A DNA stretch of 30,320 nucleotides, taken from assembly GCA_910586005.1 (NCBI GenBank), contig CAJUHG010000014.1:16392-46711 (forward strand). The letters are read 5' to 3'. Made by a program: the position numbers and the translations under genes. This DNA comes from an uncultured Lachnospiraceae bacterium. GTDB taxonomy: Bacteria; Bacillota; Clostridia; Lachnospirales; Lachnospiraceae. Positions 1 to 8,811 of this stretch are shown here, piece after piece. Position 1 is the first letter of the stretch. Each line of letters opens with the position of its first letter. Under the pieces are notes generated by a model that saw only the letters and a program-made list of their open reading frames with translations, did not search any database and was not told where the DNA came from.

Positions 1-53
1 AAGTTCTTTATGAATAAAGGATTTGGGAAGTTAATATAGACTTGTCCGTTTTG

Positions 54-93
54 TTATCATATAGGAAATTCTTACGAATTTCCTATATGATAA
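54..93. other. perfect 17-bp hairpin
   Basis: Bases 54-70 are the exact reverse complement of 77-93, with a 6-base loop at 71-76. The hairpin follows directly on the first copy of the 55-bp repeat and is absent after the second copy. It has no T-run of the intrinsic-terminator kind, so a terminator role is only possible. Confidence 0.8.
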
Positions 94-102
94 AATAAAT
101 AT

Positions 103-150
103 GCGCACACGTGCAAATGGAAGCTGTCACGCAGTGACTGCACGTGGCGC
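103..150. other. G+C-rich two-part hairpin inside the repeat element
   Basis: GCGC-A-CACGTGC (103-114) pairs with GCACGTGGCGC (140-150) leaving one bulged A. Inside it GTCAC (125-129) pairs with GTGAC (133-137). The G+C content stands out against the A+T-rich surroundings. A similar arrangement of a CGCGTG stretch and a GTCAG/CTGAC hairpin occurs at 16321-16347. Confidence 0.65.
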
Positions 151-248
151 AACAAAGCGAACAAGTTCTTTATGAATAAAGGATTTGGGAAGTTAATATA
201 GACTTGTCCGTTTTGTTCTTATAATATAATAAAATTAAAATTTAAACA

Positions 249-1229
249 TTAGTTTTTAAGTTTTTCCATTTCTGCAATGGCATTTAAAAATATACGTTGA
301 ATAGAGAGATGAATATCTTCCCCTAATAGATGGATATTACTAGAAGGAATCATGCCACCTGCCATAGAAGGATGACCACCACCACTTCCCAAAGAACATA
401 AGGCTTTTGCGATAAGGTTGCCAGCATGTGGACTATTTTGCTCACAGCGAATAGAAAAACGAATTCCATCTGTTTGCATTGCATAAATAATGGCAATATT
501 TACAACATCTAATGATAAAATAAAATCAGAAATAATAGCAATTAAAGCTTGGGCACAATTAAAAGGAATATAGGCAAAGCCTGTGCCATCAAATATTTGT
601 ATATTTTGGATAGCTGCACCATATGCTTGCAAATCATTAAATTCCATTGTGTTGCGGTACATATCTGTAACAAGTTTCCAATCAGAACGTGGGAATAAAA
701 AAGAGAACATTTCTGTATCTAATGCAGTGGTTCCACGTGTAAAATCTGCTGTGTCCATTTTAATACCATATGCTAAAGCAGCAGCACAAATAGGAGTAAT
801 AGGCGTATTTGTGCGCTGATAATAAGAAGCAATCATGGAGGCGCAAGAACCCACAGCTTGAATGTCTTGATATATATAATCATAAGAAAAGAAAATTGGA
901 TGATGGTCAATACAAGCAATTTCATCGCCTATTAAATCTGTAACATTACTATTTTTCTTTTGAGAATCAATTAGTACAATAAAATCTTGTTCTGTCATAA
1001 AAGGAAGATTATCTTTGGAATACATTGTAATTTCAAAAGTTTCTAGCATTTTTTTTGCGCTGAGACGATCAATTTTTCCATCATAACATAAGGTAGCAGA
1101 AATTTCATAATAAGCTAGAAATTGTTGAAGACCAAATGCAGCAGAAATTGCATCTGGATCTGGAAAATTGTGTGTCTGTATATAGACAGTATGATTTTTT
1201 AGAATATCTATTAAATTTAATGGATTCAT
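249..1229 (-). CDS. DHH/DHHA1 family phosphoesterase (NrnA-like)
   Basis: A 326-residue cytoplasmic protein of the DHH phosphoesterase superfamily, which hydrolyses short oligonucleotides, pAp or cyclic dinucleotides using Mn2+. Visible motifs are NFPDPDA (about residues 21-27), a DxD-type metal site in VLIDSQ (85-90), the CIDHHP signature (DHH at 108-110), GSCAS (127-131), and the C-terminal DHHA1 glycine motif GSGGGHPSMAGG. Length agrees with NrnA-type proteins (about 310-340). The ATG at 1229 is chosen because GGGAG lies a few bases upstream; an in-frame ATG at 1271 has no such site. It is divergent from recJ, another DHH protein. The exact substrate (nanoRNA, pAp or c-di-AMP products) cannot be told from sequence. 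Confidence 0.88.
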   Translation of the reverse strand: MNPLNLIDILKNHTVYIQTHNFPDPDAISAAFGLQQFLAYYEISATLCYDGKIDRLSAKKMLETFEITMYSKDNLPFMTEQDFIVLIDSQKKNSNVTDLIGDEIACIDHHPIFFSYDYIYQDIQAVGSCASMIASYYQRTNTPITPICAAALAYGIKMDTADFTRGTTALDTEMFSFLFPRSDWKLVTDMYRNTMEFNDLQAYGAAIQNIQIFDGTGFAYIPFNCAQALIAIISDFILSLDVVNIAIIYAMQTDGIRFSIRCEQNSPHAGNLIAKALCSLGSGGGHPSMAGGMIPSSNIHLLGEDIHLSIQRIFLNAIAEMEKLKN

Positions 1230-1552
1230 AAAATACTCCCTTCTATGAAGTTTAGTACGGCTTATTGCCAATGAAATCGTGATAGGATAATTTATCTATT
1301 GTTTCTCTTCTCGCTTGATAAGATTTGCAGGAGGGCGAATCTTATCAAAATAAGAAAAAGGGTTCTGTAATTCTTGAACTGCTTTCTATTTCTTTGCAAA
1401 TATATTATAATATAAATTCTGGTGAAAGAAAATAATTATATTTACTATAGCTAAAAACCATGAGCGTCACGTTTTGTGAGACTATTGGGGTTCACATGGG
1501 TGTGATATAAAACAATTGTATCAATTTATCATGTTATAAATGGAGGAAAAAG
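1230..1552. other. divergent intergenic region with hairpin and recJ leader
   Basis: This 323-bp gap separates two divergent genes. It contains a perfect 11-bp inverted repeat (1315-1325 with 1338-1348) around a 12-base loop, a TATAAT box at 1406-1411 without a convincing -35, and two small stem-loops in the presumed recJ leader: TCAC/GTGA at 1467-1479 and TCACA/TGTGA at 1492-1505. No known riboswitch class was recognised. The GGAGG site for recJ is at its end. Confidence 0.4.
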
Positions 1553-3316
1553 ATGGAACGATGGATGGTGTCTGCCAAAAAAGCAGATTTTAAGAAAATT
1601 GCAGAACAATTTGGCATTGATCAGGTAACAGCAAGAATTATTAGAAATAGAGAAATCCTTGGAGAGAAAGCGATAGAAGAATACCTTCATGGCTCTTTAG
1701 AGCATCTTCATAATCCTAGAGCAATGAAAGATATAGAACATGCTGTCAATATTTTACAAGAAAAATTACAAAAAGGGAAAAAGATTCGAATTTTAGGAGA
1801 TTATGATATAGATGGAATACAGTCCGTTTACATTTTATATTCGGCATTGCGCAAATGTAATGGCCAAGTAGATTATGCCATTCCTGACCGGATTGTAGAT
1901 GGGTATGGTATTAATGAGCGATTGGTGCAACAAGCGAAAGAGGATGGAATTGATACCATTTTAACTTGTGACAATGGGATTGCTGCATTAAAAGAAATTA
2001 AATTGGCAAAAGAACTTGGAATGACAGTAATTATTACAGATCATCATGAAGTACCTTTTGAAGAGACAGAGAAGGGAAAAAAAGTATTTCAAGTTCCAAT
2101 CGCAGATGCAGTGGTAAACCCAAAGCAGGAGGATTGTTCTTATCCTTTTAAAGGATTGTGCGGAGCAGCAGTAGCATTTAAATTGGTACAAGTCTTATAT
2201 GAGGAAATGGGATTTCCAAAAGAAGAAGCAATGACTTACTTAGAAAATGCAGCTTTTGCAACTGTGGGAGATGTAATGGAACTAATAGGAGAAAATCGTA
2301 TTTTAGTGAAGGAAGGTTTAAAAGCCTTGAACCAAACAAAGAATTATGGTATGCGCGCGCTTGCCATACGCAACCAAATAGAATTTGGAAAAATAAAATC
2401 TTATCATATTGGTTTTATATTAGGTCCCTGCCTCAATGCAAGTGGTCGTTTGGATACAGCAAAACGTGCGTTAGAGTTATTACTTGCAGAAAATGAATAT
2501 CAAGCAACAACATATGCAGGAGATTTATATGATTTGAATGTAAGCCGAAAAGAGATGACAGAACAAGGAATTTTAAAAGCGAAAGAGATGGTAGAACATA
2601 CAGAGTTGAAAAGGGATAAAGTATTAGTGATATATTTGCCAGATTGTCATGAAAGTCTTGCAGGAATTATTGCGGGACGTATTCGGGAACAGTATCATCG
2701 ACCCGTGTTTGTGCTTACCAAAAGTGAAGAAGGAGTAAAAGGTTCTGGACGTTCTATTGAAAATTATTCTATGTATGAAGAAATGTCAAAGTGCAAAGAA
2801 TTGTTTACTAAATTTGGTGGACATCCTATGGCAGCAGGTTTGTCATTACCAGAAGAACATGTGGAATTATTCCGAAGGAAATTAAATGAAAATACTAGTT
2901 TAACAGATGAGGATTTATTGGGAAAAATTGTGATAGATGTACCTATGCCAATAGATTATATTTCAAAACAGTTAATAGAAGAATTAAATTTATTAGAACC
3001 TTTTGGAAAATCCAATGAAAAACCTGTTTTTGCAGATAAAAATTTACATATTTTAGCTATAAAAGTATTTGGGAAAACAAATAACGTGTGCCGTATGCAA
3101 GTACAGAGTCAAAGTGGAATGATATTAAATGCAATTTATTTTGGAAATACAGAATTATTTTTAGAATTTTTACAACAAAAATATGGGACAAAAGCTTTAG
3201 AACTTACCAAGTTAGGGAAAGATGGTGGAATTTATGCATCTTTTGTATATTATCCAGAGATTAATAGATATAATGGAAAAGAAAGCCTACAGATAATTGT
3301 AAAGAACTACTGTTAG
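1553..3316 (+). CDS. recJ: single-stranded-DNA-specific exonuclease RecJ
   Basis: A 587-residue 5'-3' single-strand DNA exonuclease used in recombination and mismatch repair. All RecJ landmarks are visible: GDYDIDG (residues 82-88), LTCDNGI (137-143), the TDHHE signature (162-166), a conserved VNP...CGAAVAFKL stretch (188-211), CLNASGRLD (293-301), the DHHA1 motif FGGHPMAAGL (421-430), and a C-terminal OB-like region. Length matches the family (E. coli RecJ is 577). The ATG at 1553 follows TGGAGG at ideal spacing. The gene ends before a new start at 3439 with no obvious terminator, so limited read-through into the next gene is possible. Confidence 0.95.
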   Translation: MERWMVSAKKADFKKIAEQFGIDQVTARIIRNREILGEKAIEEYLHGSLEHLHNPRAMKDIEHAVNILQEKLQKGKKIRILGDYDIDGIQSVYILYSALRKCNGQVDYAIPDRIVDGYGINERLVQQAKEDGIDTILTCDNGIAALKEIKLAKELGMTVIITDHHEVPFEETEKGKKVFQVPIADAVVNPKQEDCSYPFKGLCGAAVAFKLVQVLYEEMGFPKEEAMTYLENAAFATVGDVMELIGENRILVKEGLKALNQTKNYGMRALAIRNQIEFGKIKSYHIGFILGPCLNASGRLDTAKRALELLLAENEYQATTYAGDLYDLNVSRKEMTEQGILKAKEMVEHTELKRDKVLVIYLPDCHESLAGIIAGRIREQYHRPVFVLTKSEEGVKGSGRSIENYSMYEEMSKCKELFTKFGGHPMAAGLSLPEEHVELFRRKLNENTSLTDEDLLGKIVIDVPMPIDYISKQLIEELNLLEPFGKSNEKPVFADKNLHILAIKVFGKTNNVCRMQVQSQSGMILNAIYFGNTELFLEFLQQKYGTKALELTKLGKDGGIYASFVYYPEINRYNGKESLQIIVKNYC

Positions 3317-3438
3317 AAAAAGAGAAAAAGTGTTACAATATGAAGTAAATGGAGAAACTTTATAATTTTTAACTTGTATATCAAATTTTGTGTTTTTACA
3401 ATCGTCTATGGGTAAGTACAGAAGAAAGGGGAAACCAT

Positions 3439-4431
3439 ATGTTTGGAATGAATAAAAAACAGGAAGAATTGGAACAAGAACTGCTTTCCAGACAGTCAGA
3501 GGCAGAACAATATTTGAAAAAGTTGACAGAAGCAATAAATAAAATGCAATTTATGCATAAAGAAAATGAAACAGAAATTACTGTTATGGAAGAAGAACAA
3601 ACAGAATTAAATACACATTGGAAAGAACTTTTAGAAATAGTAACAGAGACAGCGAAAGAGGCAGTAGAACAGAAAGAAAAAAATCAAGATTTAAAGAAGC
3701 AGGTAGGGCAACTTACAGATCATGCAGATAAATCAGAGGGAAGTTTTCAAAGATCTGTAGAGGGGATTCGTAGACGTGAAGAAGAACTACTTGAGATGAT
3801 AGGGCAGGGAAAAAATCTTACTTCACCAGAAGAAGTATTAAATTTAGCCGCAACTGGAATGAGAGAGGAAATGGATGAGATATGTCAGTGTATCAATGAA
3901 ATGGAAGAAACAGAGAAAAAAATGGGTGTACTTTCTTTAAATGCGGCAATTGAAGCAGGAAGAATAGGGGAACCTGGAAGAAAGTTTGTGGAAGCAGCAG
4001 AAAATGTGCGAGATTTATCTGGAAAATACCATCAGTCGGCAACTTTTATTGCAGAAAAGATGAAAAATATGGAGCGAAGATTAGAAGAAGTAGAAGTGCA
4101 AATTATATATTTAGCACAGATTTGGAAAGATCATAATGCCAGATTAGAAAGATCTGCAGAGGGATTTTCTGTGTATGCTTCTAGATTAGAGGAAACAGAA
4201 ACACGGAGTTTGGTTTCTCAAATGCAAACTGTGTCTAGAGAGTTAGAACGTTCTATTCATAATGGAGAAAATGCCATGAATCAATATGAAAAAGCAAAAA
4301 ATATTGTAAATCAATTAGATAAGAATTTTATACAACAGCAGGAAATTTTAAAAAAGATACGTGGAAAATCTAATGAAGTAGAAGAATGGCTTCAAATAAT
4401 AACAAAAGAAATAACCCCTAAAAAAGCATAA
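3439..4431 (+). CDS. soluble chemoreceptor-like signalling-domain protein (coiled coil)
   Basis: A 330-residue, highly charged, almost entirely helical protein. Residues 163-195 (MGVLSLNAAIEAGRIGEPG, then a VRDLSGKY-type segment) match the conserved hairpin tip of methyl-accepting chemotaxis protein signalling domains. Long heptad-like helices flank it. There is no membrane segment and no recognisable N-terminal sensor domain. The start at 3439 is preceded by AAAGGGG; an in-frame upstream ATG at 3388 lacks a site. No che genes or flagellar genes are in the window. In the family, such domains contact CheA/CheW; here the partner is unknown, and the protein could instead be a structural coiled coil that kept the fold. 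The call of an MCP signalling domain is good, the role is open. Confidence 0.75.
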   Translation: MFGMNKKQEELEQELLSRQSEAEQYLKKLTEAINKMQFMHKENETEITVMEEEQTELNTHWKELLEIVTETAKEAVEQKEKNQDLKKQVGQLTDHADKSEGSFQRSVEGIRRREEELLEMIGQGKNLTSPEEVLNLAATGMREEMDEICQCINEMEETEKKMGVLSLNAAIEAGRIGEPGRKFVEAAENVRDLSGKYHQSATFIAEKMKNMERRLEEVEVQIIYLAQIWKDHNARLERSAEGFSVYASRLEETETRSLVSQMQTVSRELERSIHNGENAMNQYEKAKNIVNQLDKNFIQQQEILKKIRGKSNEVEEWLQIITKEITPKKA

Positions 4432-4558
4432 AAGTGATAGAAGAGTAATTCCCAATAATGGGAAAAGAAATAATTTCTAAAAAGGATATCAACTGGGGTA
4501 TCCCAGAATGGACATATAGCCATTTCACAAGAGATAAAAGTAGTAGAAGAGTGATTTT
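4431..4558. repeat. imperfect direct repeat and small hairpins between genes
   Basis: AAAGTGATAGAAGAGTAATT at 4431-4450 recurs as a 17/20 match at 4537-4556, about 106 bp apart. Between them lie TTCCC/GGGAA (4449-4464) and CTGGG/CCCAG (4493-4506) stem-loops. Neither is followed by a T-run. The arrangement suggests a local duplication; no function is evident. Confidence 0.5.
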
Positions 4559-4608
4559 AAGCAGGGAATATTTTTTAAGAAGTATAACATGCGGAAAGGA
4601 TATGAGAT

Positions 4609-5538
4609 ATGAAAAAGCGTACTTTTAAATTTTTATCTGCAGATAAAAGCACAAAAATCCATGCAGTAAAATGGGAACCAGAGGAAGGGAAGATAAAAGC
4701 AATTTTACAGATTAGTCATGGTATGGTAGAATATGTGGAACGATATGATGAATTTGCAAAATATTTAACGCAGCAGGGAATTCTTGTAGTAGGAAATGAT
4801 CATTTAGGACATGGAGAATCTGTAAAATCTCAAGAATTATGGGGATATTTTGCACCGAACAATGGGAGTAATATAGTAATAAAAGATTTAAATCGATTAC
4901 GTGCAATTATACAAAAAGAATATCCTGAAATTCCTTATTTTATGCTTGGACATAGTATGGGTTCCTTTCTTCTTAGAAAATATTTGTCAATCTATGGGGT
5001 GGGTCTACAGGGTGCGATTATTATGGGAACTGGAACACAACCAGATGCTGCAGTTAAATTTGGAAAAGTTGTATGTAAGTTTTTGGCAATATTTAGAGGT
5101 TGGAAATATCGCAGCAGATTTATAAATCGGCTTGCGTTTGCTGGAAATGACAAAAGATTTAGAAAAGAGAATTTATCCCATTCTTTTCTTACAAAAGATA
5201 AAAAGATTATAGATGCATATAACAAAGAGCCAAAATGTAATTTTATATTTACCTTAAATGGATTTTATAACTTGTTTGATACCATTCATTATATTAATCA
5301 ATCCCAGAATATCAATGCGATTCCTAAGAATCTACCTCTTTTTTTAGTATCAGGGGAAGAAGATCCTGTGGGAAATTATGGAGTGGGTGTGAAAACTGCT
5401 TATGAGGCTTATAAACGAGCTGGTATAAAAGATATTAATTGGAAACTTTATCCTACAGACCGTCATGAGATATTAAATGAAACAGATAAAGATAAAGTAT
5501 ATAAAGATATTTATCAATGGATAGAGGAAAGAATCTAA
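4609..5538 (+). CDS. alpha/beta hydrolase, monoacylglycerol-lipase-like
   Basis: A 309-residue serine hydrolase of the Hydrolase_4 (monoglyceride lipase / lysophospholipase) group. The nucleophile elbow GHSMGS places Ser116; the acid is probably Asp252 in SGEEDPVG and the base His286 in TDRHEI. The N-terminal HGMVEYVERYDEFA and NDHLGHGES stretches are typical of this group and form the oxyanion-hole side. No signal peptide, so cytoplasmic. An AAAGGA site lies before ATG 4609. It is followed 98 bp later by the DUF1002 gene, with a 7-bp hairpin (5554-5571) between them. The acyl-ester substrate is not predictable. Confidence 0.88.
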   Translation: MKKRTFKFLSADKSTKIHAVKWEPEEGKIKAILQISHGMVEYVERYDEFAKYLTQQGILVVGNDHLGHGESVKSQELWGYFAPNNGSNIVIKDLNRLRAIIQKEYPEIPYFMLGHSMGSFLLRKYLSIYGVGLQGAIIMGTGTQPDAAVKFGKVVCKFLAIFRGWKYRSRFINRLAFAGNDKRFRKENLSHSFLTKDKKIIDAYNKEPKCNFIFTLNGFYNLFDTIHYINQSQNINAIPKNLPLFLVSGEEDPVGNYGVGVKTAYEAYKRAGIKDINWKLYPTDRHEILNETDKDKVYKDIYQWIEERI

Positions 5539-5636
5539 AGATATTGATCATCTATAGACAATACTGTCTATCAAAGAAGTATGGAAATGATAAAAAGTGT
5601 TCTAAAAATTAAGAAAGGAGAAGCTACTAGGGAAAA

Positions 5637-6668
5637 GTGAGAATTTATCCTTTTGAGTGGCAAATAGCTATGAGAAAGCACAGAAAACACATAATAGGCC
5701 TGTTGTTGGCATGTATGATTATTTTGTATTCACCAATACAGGCATGGGCACAGACAGATGAAAAAAATGCTTTTGATGAGACTATAGAAGAGGATAATTG
5801 GGTAGAACCTTCAAAAGATGAGAAACAAGTTGAGCCTTATCATGAAGAAGGAGAAGTTACAGAACCTATAACGAAAGAAGATAAACCATATCTTGCCTTG
5901 GGTGCAAATCTAACTCCTGACCAGCGCAAGACAGTACTAGAACTTTTGGGAATTAATCCAACAGAACTTTCAGATTATGATGTAATTTATATTACGAATG
6001 AGGAAGAACATGCATATCTAGGAGAGTATGTAGTTTCCAATAAGATTGGAACCAGAGCCTTATCTTCTGTGCTGATTGTAAAAAGAGAAAAAGGAAATGG
6101 AATTAATATTACTACTAAAAATATTTCTTATTGTACAATTGGTATGTATAAAAATGCATTAATTACAGCTGGTATTACAGATGCTGATATTATTGTAGCA
6201 GGACCACTCCCAATATCAGGAACAGCAGCACTTGTGGGAGCGATGAAGGCATATTCAGATATGACTGGAGATGCAGTTTCTGAAAATAGTATGGATACTG
6301 CATTAAATGAATTAGTATTGACAGGAGAAATTTCAGAATCGGTAGGAGATTCTGAAAAGGCAGAAGAATTAGTTGCTTATTTAAAACAAGAAGTTATTGA
6401 AAAAAAGCTAGAATCAGAAAAAGAAATCAAAGATGTGATAGATACCGCTTGTAGACAATTTGATGTTACATTAGAAGAAAATGAAACCGCAGAATTGACC
6501 AATTTACTTCAGAAAATTGGAGATTTGGATTTAGATTTGGATTCTATCAAAAGCCAAGCAGAGGCTTTGTATGAGAAACTTTCTAATTTGGATACACAAA
6601 GTATTTTTGATAAAGTAGCAGGATTTTTCCGTTCTATCATAGACTTTTTTAAAGGACTGTTTTCTTAA
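5637..6668 (+). CDS. exported DUF1002 family protein
   Basis: A protein of 343 residues (332 from the alternative start) with a classical signal peptide: basic RKHRKH, a hydrophobic core, and a likely cleavage after AWA. An acidic linker (about residues 40-85) follows, then the DUF1002 domain beginning near LALGANLTPDQR and containing the GINPTEL and AGPLPISGTAALVGAMKAY stretches. The last 60 residues are helical and end in a hydrophobic FFRSIIDFFKGLF tail. The start is uncertain. GTG 5637 has a weak GGG just before it and the good AAAGGAG lies 16 bases away; ATG 5670 gives the cleaner signal peptide but has no visible site. Function of DUF1002 proteins is unknown; they are common extracellular proteins of Firmicutes. 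Confidence 0.82.
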   Translation: MRIYPFEWQIAMRKHRKHIIGLLLACMIILYSPIQAWAQTDEKNAFDETIEEDNWVEPSKDEKQVEPYHEEGEVTEPITKEDKPYLALGANLTPDQRKTVLELLGINPTELSDYDVIYITNEEEHAYLGEYVVSNKIGTRALSSVLIVKREKGNGINITTKNISYCTIGMYKNALITAGITDADIIVAGPLPISGTAALVGAMKAYSDMTGDAVSENSMDTALNELVLTGEISESVGDSEKAEELVAYLKQEVIEKKLESEKEIKDVIDTACRQFDVTLEENETAELTNLLQKIGDLDLDLDSIKSQAEALYEKLSNLDTQSIFDKVAGFFRSIIDFFKGLFS

Positions 6669-6793
6669 ATAATAAAATAGATTTAAAATATAAATGAAAG
6701 AGTATTATTTTTTGAAAGTAATTTTATCTATAGATTGTTATTATATGTAGGAATTAAGTTTAATATCTAAATAAAGTGTATAAGGAAAATGTA

Positions 6794-8794
6794 ATGAATG
6801 AAAATCAAATATTTTTGGAGGATGAATCTGATAAACAAATATCTTTAGAAGAAGTATGTGAAATTCTTTCTATATCAACCGCTACAGCAAAAAATTGGAT
6901 ACGACTTAAAAGACTTATCCCAACGGATGATGGTGCAAATTTTAGTAAGCAATATATCATTAATCTTTATAAAAAAATTAAATTTGGTGAGGATACTCAT
7001 TTAAAAAGTAGGCGTAATAAAAAGTTAGTCAATGGAAAAACTTTGTATAAAGATTACATAAGCAATTCTCATAATCAAAAAGTGGTCAAACATATCCTAT
7101 CATTAAATAAAAATATTACAGAAGAAGAACTTAGAATGATATTGGCTAATTTTGCAATTCAACTATATTATCAAAGTTATGGTATAGATAATTGTAATTG
7201 CAATACACTTCTTGAATATATTTCACTTAATAATGATGATACGTTTTATTCACTTATTATTGATTTGCTTGGAGAAGATGTAATTGCTAAAATTCCAACC
7301 AGTAATTTAGATGCGTTTTTAGATAATAGTTTGTCATTTGTTCCTACAGAAGATACATTGGGATTTGTATATATTTCTTTGAGAGATTTAAGTCAAAGAA
7401 AAGCATCTGGTGCCTACTATACACCAGCACAAACAATTTCTATTTTAATAGAACGTTTGTGTGAATGTGTAAATCTTTCTGATAAAACATTTTGTGATCC
7501 ATGTTGTGGAACTGGTAATTTCTTAATTGGACTTATTAATAAAGGCGTATCAGCAAATCATATATATGGTCAGGATATAGATGAAATTAGTATACAAATA
7601 GCTCGTATTAATCTCTTTTTATTATATCCTCAGGTTACAAAAGATGAATTGTATTCTCATTTGATTTGTGATAATACATTGAAAAATACATTTATAAATA
7701 AATTTGATATTGTTTTAGGAAATCCTCCGTGGGGATGTGAATTTTCCAAAGATGAAACAGAATATCTTGCTTTAAATTACATTTCCGCGAAAGCAAAAGG
7801 TATAGAATCATTTGATATTTTTATTGAAAAGGCGCTTTCTATGTTAGAACACAATGGCATTTTGGCTTTTGTTTTACCAGAATCCATCTTAAGTGTAACT
7901 TCTCATTTAGAAACTAGAAAATTGTTGATGGAAAAATGTTCTTTTTATTTTGTGTCATATTTGGGAAATGTTTTTTCAGGTGTACAGTGTCCTGCCATTA
8001 TTTTAGGTGCAACGTTTGATTGCTTAGGGAATACTGTCGGGTGTAAGGTGACTATTGGCAAAAATAAATTTACAATTATGCAGCAACGCTCCTTTGAAAA
8101 TGGAACTTTAGCATTTCACATTTCTGATGAGGAAAATAAATGTCTTTTTGCAATTTCATCGATCCATGATGTGGCATATTTACATGGAAATGCCAAGTTT
8201 GCACTTGGTATTGTAACTGGTAACAACAAGAAATATGTTAGTAATGAAAAAGCACAAGGGTATGAAATCGTGTTGAAAGGGAGCGATATTCTGAGATATG
8301 GTAGGAGAAAACCTAGCAATTATATTTATTTTTCTCCCCAATTATTCCAACAAGTTGCGCCTACTGAAATATATAGAGCCAAAGAAAAATTGTTGTATCG
8401 TTTTATAAGTGAAGTTCCTGTATTTACTTATGATAATGAACAAACACTTTCGTTGAATAGTTGTAATATTGTGATACCACAAATTAAAGACCTTCAGATA
8501 AAGTATGTTTTAGCTATCTTAAATTCAAGTGTTGTTGCATATTTTATTTCAAAAAAATTCAATTCAGTAAAATTGTTGCGGTCTCACATTGAGCAAATAC
8601 CGATTCCTATTGTTTCAACTGAAATTCAGGAAATCATTGTGAAAGAAGTAGATTGTATTATAAAATCCAAAGAAAATATTATTAATCAATACAAAGCGTT
8701 AGATGATCAAATTATGGATTTGTATGGTTTAGATAAACGATGTCAGGAAATTATCAAAGATGCTTTATCAGACAAGAATTTGTTTCTTACCTGA
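6794..8794 (+). CDS. orphan adenine-N6 DNA methyltransferase with N-terminal HTH
   Basis: A 666-residue gamma-type adenine-N6 methylase. Residues 16-43 (ISLEEVCEILSISTATAKNW...) look like an excisionase/MerR-style helix-turn-helix. A helical region follows, then motif X (QRKASGAYYTP, 201-211), motif I (FCDPCCGTGNF, 233-243), the GQDID acidic loop (259-263), motif IV NPPW (310-313), and a C-terminal target-recognition region of the TaqI/Eco57I type ending near residue 640. ATG 6794 is preferred to GTG 6776 because AAGGAAAA sits just upstream. No restriction endonuclease gene or endonuclease motif (PD-ExK) is seen beside or inside it, so it appears to be solitary. It could be the methylase half of a system whose nuclease was lost, or a regulatory methylase. 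The recognition site is unknown. Confidence 0.85.
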   Translation: MNENQIFLEDESDKQISLEEVCEILSISTATAKNWIRLKRLIPTDDGANFSKQYIINLYKKIKFGEDTHLKSRRNKKLVNGKTLYKDYISNSHNQKVVKHILSLNKNITEEELRMILANFAIQLYYQSYGIDNCNCNTLLEYISLNNDDTFYSLIIDLLGEDVIAKIPTSNLDAFLDNSLSFVPTEDTLGFVYISLRDLSQRKASGAYYTPAQTISILIERLCECVNLSDKTFCDPCCGTGNFLIGLINKGVSANHIYGQDIDEISIQIARINLFLLYPQVTKDELYSHLICDNTLKNTFINKFDIVLGNPPWGCEFSKDETEYLALNYISAKAKGIESFDIFIEKALSMLEHNGILAFVLPESILSVTSHLETRKLLMEKCSFYFVSYLGNVFSGVQCPAIILGATFDCLGNTVGCKVTIGKNKFTIMQQRSFENGTLAFHISDEENKCLFAISSIHDVAYLHGNAKFALGIVTGNNKKYVSNEKAQGYEIVLKGSDILRYGRRKPSNYIYFSPQLFQQVAPTEIYRAKEKLLYRFISEVPVFTYDNEQTLSLNSCNIVIPQIKDLQIKYVLAILNSSVVAYFISKKFNSVKLLRSHIEQIPIPIVSTEIQEIIVKEVDCIIKSKENIINQYKALDDQIMDLYGLDKRCQEIIKDALSDKNLFLT

Positions 8795-8811
8795 TAGCAA
8801 ACTTTAAATAA

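Larger units (their letters stand above)
1..217. repeat. structured repeat element with 55-bp perfect direct repeat
   Basis: Bases 1-55 and 163-217 are identical over 55 bp, a period of 162 bp. The DNA between them folds into two hairpins (54-93 and 103-150). The second copy is itself closed by an inverted repeat: 151-166 pairs with 202-217 with one G-T wobble and one A-C mismatch. The loop of that hairpin holds a short CTTTA/TAAAG stem. The first copy is cut by the window edge, so the array probably continues to the left. No open reading frame lies in it. I read it as an extragenic, structured, possibly transcribed repeat; its family is unknown to me. Confidence 0.8.

Noticed and set aside
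1..217. Insertion sequence or MITE with terminal inverted repeats
   Set aside because: The 151-166/202-217 arms could be terminal repeats, but no target-site duplication can be seen and the left copy is truncated by the window; kept as a structured repeat only.
583..819. 78-codon plus-strand frame
   Set aside because: Antisense of the DHH phosphoesterase gene without a ribosome site.
1441..1552. Riboswitch in the recJ leader
   Set aside because: Two tiny stem-loops only; no conserved core of any class I know.
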